DNA from: Euryodendron excelsum | Taxonomy: Eukaryota; Streptophyta; Magnoliopsida; Ericales; Pentaphylacaceae | Direction: 5' to 3' | Assembly (NCBI GenBank): GCA_033060915.1 | Contig: CM065390.1 | Location: 18,171,001 to 18,235,000, forward strand | Length of the DNA: 64,000 nt | In this document: one piece after another, positions 43,499 through 55,194 of the stretch | How the letters are laid out: each line of letters opens with the position of its first letter | How positions within the stretch are numbered: the first letter of the stretch is position 1 | The notes under the pieces: generated by a model | The model's input: only the letters and a program-made list of their open reading frames with translations | What the model was told of the DNA's origin: nothing | The model's database searches: none | Position numbers and translations under genes: made by a program

Positions 43499-44816
43499 TC
43501 ATTCTTCTTCCTCTTCTTTTGTTACCTCTTTTTCTTCTCCATTCTCTTGATCTTCAAATTCTGTTGCTAGTGAGTTAAGAGGGTTGTAATCCATGCAAAT
43601 TGCTCTTTTTATATACTTACCTAGATGTTCAGTGAAGAGATCAATGGCTCTCAGCAGATCTGTCTTCATTTTTTGGCCATCATTGACAAGAGCTCTCACT
43701 TTGGTTTCTAAAATCTTTAGCCTCATAGCTCTATTGTCAACCTTTGTATCTATTTTGGCAAACATTTTCTCATTATACATTTGAATTCCTTTCAAGATTG
43801 CCAAGAGTAGAGACAGATCCACAGACCTGTTAGTTGGAATAAGGCCTATGGAAAAAAGTTCCCTTGAGACATCCTCTGTTTTAGCATTGGAAGTCTCATC
43901 CTCTTCAATTTGTTTTCTTTTTGCAGATGTATTACCTTCTCCCTTCTTCTTTCTAGGAGACCAGACCTTGTTCACTTTATTAAAATGATAACCCATTCTC
44001 TTAAGAGTTTTTTCATTGTATTCATCACACAAAGGTTTAGGGGCCTTCTTTTTTTCTCCTGTCAAGTCAACCTTAAAGTGCTTGAATACTTTGGTCAAAA
44101 ACATTCCATAAGGCATACTCATTTTCCTCTTGAGGGCTTTCAAAATATGATCCTTAATGAACATAGTCGAGTCAATTTTGGTGTTGCAATGTAAGCCCAT
44201 AGAAAGAATAATTCCTTTTTAGAGATAAACTCAAACTTTCCACCTTTAGGGGTTGAATTCTTGCTTCTGTTTCTTCTCTATAGAGTGCAATCAGTTGAGT
44301 TTTTCTATCTATCCCCTCCTTTTAAACTTAACCACCACTACTAATTCCTAGAATATGGAAAATCAAATCTTTGGTGATGGTGAATGATACCCCATTCACC
44401 CACCTATTAATATCTTGTGTGCCAAACCCTCTATTGGCATGGGTATAAAATTGCCCAACTAATTCGAGATATATATTTTTCCAAATTTGTGTCATGAATT
44501 TCCAACCAAGAGCGTCTAGTTTAGATTCAAATTCAAAGTTCTCATCAGCAAAGAATTAGAAATTTATCCATTTACCATTCAAAAGAGTCTTCAAAGAAAA
44601 TGTTGAATAATACTTCGACTTTAGTACTGGCAAAGCAAGTCTTGTTCCTTTTAACCTTCCCTTCATCTTGATTAGTTCCCTTTGATTTTTTTTTTTCTTT
44701 CCATGTCCCATAATGGATTCCCTATGATCCTTTCTCTTTTTGCTTCCTGCTACCTTGGGTGTTAACACTTCTAGGGTTTTCTTCCTTTTCTTCAGTTTGT
44801 CAGATTTTGGTGCCAT
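43499..44816 (-). pseudogene. Extra ORF downstream of copia pol (putative plant transposon protein), broken
   Basis: 44816-44556 begins MAPKSDKLKKRKK and ends in LLNGKWINF. After a stop the same protein continues as FEFESKLDALGWKF..., GQFYTHANRGFGTQDINRW and VNGVSFTITKDLIFHILGI (to about 44330). It resumes at 44200-43499 with IDSTMFIKDHILKALKRKMS and an acidic coiled tail. This succession matches the plant transposon protein often found between pol and the 3' LTR of SIRE-type elements or as stand-alone copies. At least two stops break it. Its function is unknown in the family. Confidence 0.65.
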
Positions 44817-45294
44817 AAAAGATCGATTAAGGGATTGATGGATGTTGGGAATAGGTTTGGAGGGATCAAAATAGGTATATAATAGGATTTGATAGTGATT
44901 TGTGTAGAGGTTTGATGGTTTTTAACAGTAGAACAGTCGGTTCGTCGAGAGAGAATGAGAGAGAGGAAAATTTTGATTTTATCAAATAAAAAAGGGTTAT
45001 TTGTAGTCTCTGAGCAACTACACATAATGGTCGACTCTTGGCTTCAAGGGTTTAACTCTTTTCTTGCAAAATTCCTCTATGAGTTCTCTATTAAAATGGG
45101 TCGACACTTGATATTATAGGGATCGACTCTTTTCAACAAAAGCCAACAAAAGTCATTTTTATAAAACAAGGGTTAACTCTTCTTTCATAAAATGCAAAAT
45201 ATGACTTATGAATGGTATGCAGTGCATCAAATAAGTATTTCATCAATTGTAAAGATTCAATGGTATTATTGAACATGGAAAACATACAAATCAA

Positions 45295-45466
45295 TCAAGA
45301 TATTGGATTACTTATTCTTAATTCTCTTCTAATCATGCAAAACTTATCCTCATTCAATGGTTTTGTGAATATATCAGCAAGTTGGCTATCAGTGCTTACA
45401 AAATTAAATTTAATATCACATTTTTGCACATGATCACGTATAAAATGATGTCTAATTTTAATGTGT
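45295..45466 (-). pseudogene. Copia RNase H C-terminal piece (left of Tat insertion)
   Basis: The minus strand reads HIKIRHHFIRDHVQKCDIKF, then STDSQLADIFTKPL and IRRELRI, the conserved C-terminus of SIRE-type pol. It continues directly from the piece ending at 56057 once the 45467-56051 insertion and one 5-bp duplicate are removed. Confidence 0.88.
45462..45466. repeat. Target site duplication TGTGT, left copy (partner 56052-56056)
   Basis: TGTGT precedes TGTAAGTGGG at 45467 and follows CCCCACA at 56051. The match is perfect and the length is the 5 bp expected for gypsy integration. Confidence 0.92.
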
Positions 45467-46059
45467 TGTAAGTGGGATTCTTCGGGAAGGCTGGGCCGAT
45501 CTCTCAAGCCCAACGTGGATGAGTCCAAACTTCTTCCTGCAAGACGAATGGGTTAGAATGGGTCTACCCTGGGTGGGTCGATCTCACTCCGAAGGTTAAG
45601 TCAGCAAACTTTTATCGAGAAGTATGAATGGGAGTGGTGTAAGTCAGGGGTTCGTTTTTTTATACCTGGCTCTCGATTCCTAGGGCTTTTTATAGTCCTT
45701 CGGGGAGTTTTTTCTTTGGCCTATCAGCTGGCTCTCATGGTCTGCTGGTTAGGCATCATCATTGACGCCGCCTGGCCACCTGCAGCGTCTGGCGCATCGT
45801 CGTGGGGGGATTCCGGCTGACCGGACGTGCACGTCGACGTTTGTGTGGGCGGCCACTCGTGCATTAAATGCAAGTCAACTCCGCATTTAATGCTCTAAGA
45901 CCGCCAGCGGTTTACGCAAACCGTTGGCTGTCCGGGCCACGCTGGGAGGAGGTCGGTAATTTGGGCTGGCCTTTCCTCATAACTGGTTTGGGCCCCAGCT
46001 TTTAATTCGAACAGATTGGGCCTCGCCCATTGGGTTGGGCCGGGGGTTATTTCCCCACA
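45467..46059 (-). repeat. 3' LTR of the Tat element
   Basis: 593 bp, TGTAAG...CCCACA on the + strand. By eye it differs from the 5' LTR at six positions with no length difference, including TCTACC/TCGACC, GTCGATC/GTTGATC, CTCGATT/CTCAATT, CCTAGGG/CCTCGGG, GACGTTT/GACATTT and GGCTGG/GGCCGG. Confidence 0.97.
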
Positions 46060-46073
46060 ATTGCCCCCCAGCC
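46060..46073 (-). promoter_or_regulatory. Polypurine tract of the Tat element
   Basis: The minus strand reads GGCTGGGGGGCAAT immediately before the 3' LTR start TGTGGGG, the position of plus-strand DNA priming. Confidence 0.7.
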
Positions 46074-46263
46074 ATTGCGTCGATTCAGCTTTTGAAACGG
46101 CCAAGGGTTGTAACGGTCACCCGACCGCACAAACGGCGGGGATTTTAAAAAAAAAAAAAAATCTATTGATGAGGCGTTATCGAATCGACGGCCGACGTGA
46201 CGCTTCGGCAGAGCGTCATGATTAACGCCGTTTTCCCGCGTATGAACCGACGGCTCTGGCGTG

Positions 46264-46270
46264 TATAAAA
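46264..46270 (+). promoter_or_regulatory. TATA box of the antisense gene in the Tat element
   Basis: TATAAAA lies 205 bp past the LTR edge and 168 bp before the ATG at 46438. It points away from the LTR and fits a promoter of its own for the antisense gene. Confidence 0.6.
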
Positions 46271-46437
46271 GAATGATGCCCTAACTGGTTGCGGGAAAAC
46301 ACTTGCTCTTTTTCTACTTCCCTGCCTCTTGAATCACGAGTGCGTCGGCTGTTTCGGCACCCAACACTGTAAGTGTCCCTCGAGCCCGCAACTCTTTCGC
46401 TCTTCACTGTACTTTTTGTGTCGACGATTGCCCCCCG

Positions 46438-48669
46438 ATGGCATCCCGTCTTCATAAAATGTTAGATGGTCCGTCGGCCCTTGCTTCGTTCAGGGCCAGG
46501 TTCGAAATCCCAGACGAGATCGGCTTAGAGTTGGTCGACCCTGATGACTTCCGTATGGGCGAGACCGAAAAGGGAGTGCCATTCCCGGTCATCGCCATCG
46601 TCGAAGGGGGGCTCAGGTTTCCCCTCCACCCTCTTCTTCAGAAGTTCATAGTAAAAAGTAATGTGTCACCTTCCCAGTTAGCGTCGAATGTGTATAGGAT
46701 CTTCTTCGGTATGCTTGAAATAAATCGGCGACTGGGGGTAAACCTGGGCCTCGCCGAACTGGACTACTGTTACACCCTTTGCAAAGTCGGAGGTAGTTAC
46801 AAGGTTTACCTCCGGGTAGTAAAGAAGTCCTTAGAGTTAGTGAAGTGTCTGCCTTCCTCAGGGAAGGGCGTTGACGATGTAAGGGTTTGGGTAACTGGTC
46901 CATGGGAGTTCGGCAGTAAGTGTTCCCGAGAAGGATAGACCGGCGATTCGGTGCCCTAGGAAGCCCGTTGAACTAGGTTTGATGCCGATCTTCTCAGACT
47001 GCGTATCAGTTTAAGTTTCAGCCCGCATCCATACTAACTCTCGAACTTCTTTGCAGACACAAGGAAGCGGTCGAAAGCTCGCGACTGGTTGGTTAACTCT
47101 GACGACCTCAACAAGGTCTTGAACTACGTTGGTGAAGGTCGGCTACGGCACATAGCTCGTGCAGCACATATCTTGCTTTCCTATCCGCTGCGATACTCGA
47201 CTTTTACTGCCGAGACTGGAGTCCCCTCGAGCGTACTAGCAAGATTGGCGGACAAAGGCGCTGAAGGGGACTTTGAAGAAATCCCTACTGGCATAGCGAT
47301 CGAGAGGGCGCGCATCCCTACAGGCGTGACAGTCGCGGTTGCTCCCCCGTCTGCATCGCCTGGCGAAGAACGGCAAGAAGAGCGATCCAAATCACACAGT
47401 TCGGCGTCCACTTCGTCACCATACACCGTACCCGACCGCCGAGTTGTGATTCCCATCCGAACGAGTGATTCGAGCCCATCACCCAACGAGATGGACGGCA
47501 TGAGTCTGAAGGAAAGAATGTTTGCTCTGGCGGGACAGCCGCTGAGGTCGGCTACTCCCACCCCTGCAGAAACTCCAACAGCCGAGTCGGTGGCAGCACC
47601 CGTGGAGGTGGCCACAACCGTGCAACAGAGGCCAGAGACGCGGCAACAAAGAAAAAGAAGGCCCGATGTCACTCCAACTCATGCGCCCAAGAAGATGAAA
47701 GGCAAAGCCACAGTGGACGAGGTCGGCGAGACAGTGACCATTACTCCGGACATTTTGGGCCGTCCAATGACGACAGCAGATTCCATGATCGATCAGCCCG
47801 AGGTCGCTTTTGGTGTTTTGAAAAGCGTCCTTCAGAAAAAGGACGTGGCAAAGCTGGGCGAAGCAAGCGACTCGACCGTCTTTATGGGCGCCTTCCATGA
47901 TTCCGTACTGGTAAGATGGCTATGACTCTCGGTGACTATAGTCCTCTTAGGTACTCGACCTAACAACAACCTTCTCCAATTTGTGTAGGGCTGCCTAAAT
48001 TCCTTGGAGGCGATGACACGCTTCCAAAAGCTTGCCGAGGTTCACCAGCAACATATTGAAGAGCACGGGCGTCTGAAGCTTGAATGGATTGAAGCAAATA
48101 AGGAGCGGATTACCTTCAAGAAGCAAGCCGAGCAGGCTTCCGCCGAGCTTTTGCTGACGAAGGCCGACTTCGAGAAGAGGGACAAGGATCTGGCCGACCT
48201 TGAGAGAAAGTTTGACGTGCAGTCCGTGGATCTGCACAAGGCCAACGAGGAGGTGGAGACACTTAAGGCAGAAGTGGCCAAGCTGAAGGCGGAGGAGGAG
48301 GCTATATTGAAGCGTGGTGAAGAGAGGGGAGCCAAGAATTTGGCTCAAGAGATGATGGACCTCAGTCGCACCATTTTCCGACAGGGCTGGAATGGTGCCC
48401 TTATCGTGGCAGAGTTGGATAAGGCCTCCGATGTGTGGGGTCTTTGCCCGGACTATTTCGACACTACCGAGGAGGGCGTCGTTTGTCCGAAGAAAGTCCT
48501 AGCCAATGCCCAATATGCACGGGAGCTTAGGTTAAAGGACGCGGCCGAAGCTGCTGCTGCTGCTGAGAAGGAGAGAGTTGAAGGCTTGAAGATCACAGCT
48601 GTGCCTCCGGAGGACGTGGTAGAAGTCTTGCCGGTGGTGTCTGCAGAGCCGGGGGAGGAGTTGGCGTAG
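46438..48669 (+). CDS. Antisense three-exon gene in the Tat element (putative gypsy-type transposon protein)
   Basis: Exons 46438-46915, 47057-47910 and 47989-48669 join to 2013 bp (670 aa) without a stop. Intron 1 (141 bp) is GTAAGT...CTAAC...TTGCAG, intron 2 (78 bp) GTAAGA...CTAAC...TGTAG; phases 1 and 0 match. Residues 1-160 (FEIPDEIGLELVDPDD, FPLHPLLQKFIVKSNVSPSQ, RIFFGMLEINRRLGVNL) resemble the PF04195-type domain of plant gypsy elements. Residues 160-444 are Ser/Pro/Thr-rich with basic, nuclear-signal-like patches (RQQRKRRP, PKKMKGK). Residues 445-600 form a long charged coiled coil, then WNGALIVAELDKASDVWGL. It lies between integrase and the 3' LTR, opposite to gag-pol. Extra antisense ORFs are known in Tat elements; their role is not established. 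Confidence 0.82.
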
Positions 48670-48789
48670 TTTTTCTTTCTCCTTCTCTATTTTTTGTAAC
48701 CGTCAGTACATTTTTAATGAGAAGAGCTCGTTTGTTTGTTTACTACTGGATCTCCTTCATTTGATTTTGTCGTTTAGACTTAATTTTTC

Positions 48790-49435
48790 TTTCTTTAGCT
48801 TTTCTTGGCCAGTCTGTGCAATTTGGGCAGAATCGACACTTGAATTTAGTTTTTCTCTGGCCATCCTGCCCAACATGGGCAGGACCACGTCTTTACCCAT
48901 GGTTTTTGTTTTGGCCTTCTTTGGCCGACCTGTCCATCTTGGGCAGGACCAGGTTTTTACACTTGGTTTTTGCTTTGGCCATCTTAGGCTGACCTGCCCA
49001 ACTTGGACAGGACCAGATTTTTACACTTGGTTTTTGCTTTGGCCTTCTTTGGCCGACCTACCCAACTTGGACAGGACCAAGTTTTTACACTTGGTTTTTG
49101 CTTTGGTCTTCTTTGGCCGACCTGCCCAACTTGGACAGGACCAAGTTTTTACACTTGGTTTTTGCTTTGGCCTTCTTTGGCCGACCTGCCCAACTTGGAC
49201 AGGACCAAGTTTTTACACTTGGTTTTTGCTTTGGCCTTCTTTGGCCGACCTGCCCAACTTGGACAGGACCAAGTTTTTACACTTGGTTTTTGCTTTGGCC
49301 TTCTTTGGCCGACCTGCCCAACTTGGACAGGACCAAGTTTTTACACTTGGTTTTTGCTTTGGCCTTCTTTGGCCGACCTGCCCAACTTGGACAGGACCAA
49401 GTTTTTACACTTGGTTTTTACTTTGGTCCGAGTGG
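48790..49435. repeat. 64-bp tandem array in the 3' region of the Tat element
   Basis: Units read like CTTGGACAGGACCAAG, TTTTTACACTTGG, TTTTTGCTTTGGCCTTC, TTTGGCCGACCTGCCCAA. Starts at 49130, 49194 and 49258 fix the period at 64 bp. About ten units: those on the left (48790-48950) are diverged, those on the right nearly identical. Because 64 is not a multiple of three, all three + frames stay open with the same peptide text cycled; these frames are not genes. Confidence 0.95.
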
Positions 49436-49521
49436 GGTCGTTTGAACAATCTTCATTTTCATTGATTCTTCAGCTGAGCTTTATACATCTTGGGGACTGT
49501 TACAGTGTTTGGGGTTTCATA

Positions 49522-50700
49522 CTACTGGTAGAACTTCCTCAGGTTGGTCGCGTTCCAAGGTCGTGGCAACGGTCGCCCTTCTTCAACGGTCTCAAGTCTG
49601 TACGCGCCGATGCCGACCTGGGATGTGACTCTGTAGGGGCCTTCCCAATTGGGGCCGAGCTTCCCATCTGCCGCCTTCTTGGTTGCCCCTAATACTCTGC
49701 GTAAAACCAGATCTCCTGAAGCAAAGTTTCTTGGGCGGACCCGCTTGTTGTAAGAGCGTTTGAGCTGTCGCTGATACTCTGTGAGTTTGATCAAAGCGGC
49801 TTCCCTTCTCTCTTCGACAAGATCCAGATCTCTCGCAACCGTTTGGTCATTAACACCGGTGTCGAAAGCTGCCGACCTGATAGTTGGTAGTCCGATCTCC
49901 AGGGGGATGACTGCCTCCACCCCGTATGCCAAGGAGAACGGTGTTTCTCCCATGGACCTTCTTGGGGTTGTTCGGTAGGACCACAAGACATTGGGTAGCT
50001 CTTCCGTCCACTTCCCCTTGGCTTTTTCAAGACGTTTCTTGACTCCGTTCAGCATGGTTTTATTTGAAATTTTGGCTTGCCCGTTGCATTGGGGGTAGGC
50101 TGGCGTTGAGTAATAGTTCATGATCCCCAATCCTTCGCAAAATGATCTGAAGACATTACCGTCGAACTGGGTGCCGTTATCTGATACGATGGCACGGGGC
50201 AACCCGAATCTGGTGACAATGCTTTTCCACACGAACCTTTTGGCGTCAGTTTCCCTGATGTTTGATAAAGGTTCGGCTTCCACCCATTTGGTAAAGTAAT
50301 CCGTGGCCATGATGAGGAACCTTTTGTTGCCCGGAGCCCGAGGTAAAGGCCCGATAATGTCCAGTCCCCACTGAGCGAAAGGCCACGGACTAGTGATGGA
50401 AGCAAGATCTTCTGCTGGCTGGTGGATAATGGGGGAAAACCTCTGACATTTATCGCACTTCAGGACGTACTGGGCTGCATCCTTCTGCATGTAAGGCCAC
50501 CAGTATCCCTGTGAGATGGCTCGGTGTGCGACCGATCTACCGCCGACGTGACTTCCACATATCCCTTCATGGATTTCGAACAAGACGCTCTGTACTTGGT
50601 CCGGATGAACGCAGTGCAAATAAGGGCCTGTAAAAGAACGTCTGTAAAGTTCCTTACCTGGTGACAGCCAATACCTGAGAGATGCATGCTTGATTCGCCG
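49522..50700 (-). pseudogene. Tat integrase, out of frame with the rest of pol
   Basis: The 365-aa frame (50619-49522) plus upstream in-frame text (LYRRSFTGPYL) holds the zinc-binding HHCC set (His17, His24, Cys55, Cys58 counted from 50619) and the core with Asp87 (GLDIIGP) and Asp147 (VSDNGTQFD). The residue 36 after Asp147, where DD35E integrases have Glu, is Lys183 (codon AAA, 50073-50071; context NGQAKISNK). It ends in RPWNATNLRKFYQ, usual for the lineage. A frameshift around 50660-50700 separates it from RT-RNase H. Confidence 0.9.
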
Positions 50701-53700
50701 AGGCTTCAGCCTTATCGTCTGGTAGCTTGTCTGTGTCGAGGTAAGAAATGATTGGGTCCATCCATGATGGTCCCAGCCTCTCCGCTGTCAAGGCTTCGTC
50801 CTCCTCGCGGAAAATGCTGGGATTGGCAAGGGTTTCCACGGTGACCGTCCTTCTCGAACCTGATTTCAGAGCCGTGGCCAGGGTCGCCAAGGCATCCGCA
50901 TGTGAGTTGTTATCTCGGCTAATCTGTCGAAGCTTGTAGTTTTTAAATTGGCTCAGAAGTTCCTTGGCCTTTGCTACGTACAACATCATTCTGTCGTTCT
51001 TTGCAACGTATTCCCCTGTGATTTGATTTACGACAAGTAAGGAGTCCGAGTAAATGACGATTTCGGGAATTCGAAGTTCGATGGCTCGACGTATTCCGGC
51101 GAGCAAGGCCTCGTATTCTGACTCATTGTTGGAAGCAGTAAATTCCAGCTTGATGGCTTGCTCGATGGTTAGACCATCTGGTGTAACGAGTACGATGCCC
51201 GATCCTGCCCCCCGGTCATTGGAAGCTCCGTCCACGTAGAGTTTCCAATGATCAGATTGTTCCCAAAGATCCAGGGGGATTTCGTGTTGTGGTTGGCCCG
51301 TGGCCGGGGTCCCTTCTACTTCTGGTGAAATTTCGATAGAGAACTCCGCAATAAAATCAACGAGAACCTGCCCCTTCGCTGCCGATCTAGGCTGGAACTT
51401 GATGTCAAACTCTCCTAATTCTACCGCCCATTTCGCAATTCTTCCTGAGAAGTCGGCTTTCCTTAGGAGGGGTTTGAGCTGGTGGTTGGTGAGGATGTTG
51501 ATGGTGTGAGACCTGAAGTAATGCACCAACTTTCGGGAGGCGACTACCAATGCAAGCGTCAGTTTCTCCAGGGGTAGATACCTGGTCTCGGCTCCAAGTA
51601 GTGTTTTGCTGACGTAATAGACTGGGAATTGTTGCCGATTTTCTTGCCTGAGTAGGACCGCGCTGACTGCATGGTCTGACACTGCAAGGTAGAGGAAGAG
51701 CTCTTCATGCTGGACAGGCGTGGAGAGCAGGGGTGGTTTGGTGAGGTAATCTTTTAGATCGGCGAGGGCAGAGTCACACTCAGGGGTCCACTCGAACCGT
51801 TCCTGTTTCTTTAGGAGCTGGAAGAAAGATCGGCACCAGTCCGAGGAACGGCTAATGAATCTGTTGAGTGCGGCGGCCATTCCTGTCAATCTCTGAACCT
51901 CTTTGGCATTCTTTGGAGCGTGAACGCTCTGGATTGCACTAATCTGCCGGGGGTCCATCTCGATACCCCGATGCGTGACCAGGAACCCAAGAAACTTGCC
52001 TGAGCTGACCCCGAAGACACATTTTGAAGCGTTCAGCCGCATCTTGTAGTCTCTCAGGATACAGAGTACCTCCTTTAGGTCCGCTGAATGGGCGTCGCTC
52101 AGTTTGCTTTTTACCACCATGTCATCGATGTAGACCTCGACAGTTCTGCTGAGCTGCGTCTTGAACATCTTTGTGACCAGTCGCTGATATGTGGCTCCGG
52201 CATTCTTCAGGCCAAAAGGCATAACTCTATAGCAGTAAATACCCCTAGGAGTGATGAAGGCCGTTTTCTCTTGGTCGTCGGGGTGAAGTGGGATCTGGTG
52301 ATATCCACGGTAGGCATCCAGGAAACTCATCCTTCCGAAGCCGGCGGTTGCATCCACAAGCTGGTCAATTTTGGGCAGGGGGAATGGATCTTTGGGGCAC
52401 GCCCTGTTGAGGTCAGTGAAGTCTACACAGACCCTCCATTTGCCGTCCTTCTTTTTTACTACCACGGTGTTTGACAACCAGCTTGGGTAGTTGATCTCCC
52501 GAATCGCTCCAGCTTCCAAAAGCTTCTCTGTTTCCTCCAAGACTGCGTCCACATGCTGGGTAGCTGCCCTTCTCCCCTTTTGAATAATAGGTCGGCAATT
52601 TGGGTTTACATTAAGGCGATGACAGGCAACGTCGGCGGCAATCCTAGGCATGTCATAGGGTGTCCAGGCGAATACTTCCAGGAAGTCTGTCAGTAACTCT
52701 ATGAGGGATTTTTCCTCTTGTTTGGTCAAGGAAGTGCCGATGACGAAGTATTTTTCCCCTTGCCGATCTATGTATATCTTCTTCAGGTCCTCCACAGCTT
52801 TATTTTCGGGCGCCTGTCCCACATCGTCTACGGTGGGGGTGTCTTCATGCAGCTCCATCATTTGTACTTTCTCTGATCTTGTCTTGGTCGCACATGCTGT
52901 TAGGAAACATCGTTTGGCGGTCACCTGGTCTCCCCTTATCTCGCCAACCCCCGCTGGGGTCGGGAACCGAAGCAGCTGGTGGTAGGTGGAGGGAATGGCC
53001 TTCATGAGGTGCAACCAGGTTCGTCCCATGATGGCGTTGTAGGGGGATGGTACGTTAACAACCAGGAATTCTGTTTGCAATGTGATCCCCCCAGACGTCA
53101 CAGGAACCGTCACTTTACCCATAGGCCAGACTGGGTCTGAGCTGAAGCCGACCAATGGGCTGAGTGATGGCTGGAGGTCGGACTCCCCGAGCCCCAATTG
53201 TTTGAACAGGCTGTAGTACATAACTTCAGATGAACTCCCCTGGTCAATGAGTAATCTTTTGACGTCACAGTCCGCCATTCTTAACGTAACAACCAAGGCA
53301 TCATTGTGGGGGATCTGCACTCCAGCGAGATCCTCGTCGGTGAAGGAGATGGATGCATGGGTATTGCCGACCTTGGCTTTCTTGCTGGGTGGTTGTATCT
53401 GCATCACTTCCCTTAGGTGCGCAGCCTTCTGCATCTCGGCTCGGTACCTATGTGGGTCTATGGTTCCTGATTCGGCCGAACCGTGTAGCACGTTGATTAC
53501 CCGAACCGGCCTTACTTCTGGTTCCTTCTGGGCTGCTTCCTGCACTCGTGGCTGCTCGGCTTTGACCTTAGTCTTCTCCCGATCAATGAATTGGTCGAGG
53601 TGGCCAGCTTTGGCTAAGTCTTCCAAATGGGTTTTCAGATGCCGACATTGCTCCGTCTTGTGCCCCTTCTCGCGGTGGTAGGAACAGAACCTCTTCTGGT

Positions 53701-54656
53701 CCCTAGTTGCAGGGTCTCCCCCCAGCTTTGGGGGCCACTTGAAGAAGGGCTTATCACGGATCTGGGGCAATATTTTATAGATGGGGTCTTTAAAGACTGT
53801 GTAGACCCCATCGGGCACTCTTTTTCCTCGGCTGATGTCCTCTGATCGGGGCTTCTTGGCATCCTTCTTGCTCGTCTTGTCGGCTGTCGCGCCGACCTTA
53901 GCTGTCTCCTCTTGGGGTACGTCCTCGTCCAGCCGCGCATAGCGTTCGATCCTCAGCATTAGTTCTTGTATGGTGAGGGCTGGTTTCTTCATTAAGGACT
54001 GTCGCAAGCGATGCTCCCTGGGAAGGCCGATCTTGAACTGAGTTACAGCCAACTGTTCGCTGCACTCATCAATTTCGTTATAAGCCTCCCAGTAGCGTCG
54101 GGCGTATGCTCGCAATCCTTCTCCTTCCCCCTTTCGCAACGTCAGCAAAAAGTCAACCTCCTTTGGCTGTAGGCTGTTTGTAATGAAACGAGCTATAAAG
54201 AGCTCGGCCATTTGCCTCCAGCTTGTAACGGACTTTTGTGGCAATTTGTCGAACCACCGTAAAGCCACGTTCCCCAGGCTGGAGGGGAAGATCCGACACA
54301 TCAGCATCTGGTCGCTGCACCACACTACCATGAGCTGTTTGTAATGCCGAATATGGTTAATTGGGTCAGACTTCCCGTCATAGAGGGTGAACTTTGGTGG
54401 GGTGAATTTTCGAGGAATTGGATGGGATTCAATCTCCTCAGTGAATGGTGTGGATGCGATCTGGTCTAGGGCCTTTCTCATCAGGTCATGGGCTGTGCGC
54501 TCCTTAGTTTGCTGCCTTCTATCCTCCTGCTTTTCATTGTACCACTTTTCCCAGTCTTCCTTCCGCCGATCTTCCACCGCTGGGCTGCTGTTTGGCGGGG
54601 TTTCACTCCTGTCCTTTCGCCGACCCGTGCGCCTGTTAACGCAACGCGCGCGGTAC
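50654..54656 (-). CDS. Tat gag-protease-reverse transcriptase-RNase H-second RNase H polyprotein
   Basis: Open from a stop near 54655 to 50654. Numbering from the GTG at 54577 (1307 aa): gag capsid-like domain about 60-200 (ALRWFDKLP, ELFIARF); zinc knuckle of C-x2-H-x4-H-x4-C type near 295 (CSYHREKGHKTEQC); protease with LIDQGSSSE near 445 (DQG in place of DTG, as often in Tat); reverse transcriptase with YIDDMVVKS near 816; classical RNase H and connection to about 1060; second RNase H from about 1112 (YVDGAS, ESEYEAL, YSDSLLV, DNNSHADALA all keep acidic residues). No ATG lies upstream in frame before DLMRKALD, so the true gag start is uncertain or lost. The frame ends early by a shift and integrase follows in another frame. 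Confidence 0.9.
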
Positions 54657-54909
54657 TAGGGGTGTAACTCCCTCTTACCGGTGGCGCTGGTTCGTCCCTG
54701 GCGCCAACAACCTGCTCCCGATCTGGGGACCCATCTCTCCTATGCCCATTCCTGGCAGAGAATGCCTCCCTCATTACCCACACCTGTGAGGTGAGGTAGG
54801 CTATCTCTTCTCCGCGCCGCCGAATTTCCCTCTCTGCCGCACGGAGTGTATCCTCGCTTGGGACCCGCCCACTGGAGGGTGACGGGGCCAGATTCCGAGG
54901 ATGGTTCCT

Positions 54910-55194
<285 letters not shown>

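Noticed and set aside
48761..49692. Three overlapping + strand frames of 115-234 aa with repeated FGRPAQLGQDQVF-like text
   Set aside because: They come from the 64-bp tandem array, whose period keeps all frames open; the same peptide cycles through the frames.
49522..50619. Integrase frame as an independent gene
   Set aside because: It is the distal part of Tat pol; upstream in-frame text continues into the pol frame across a shift.
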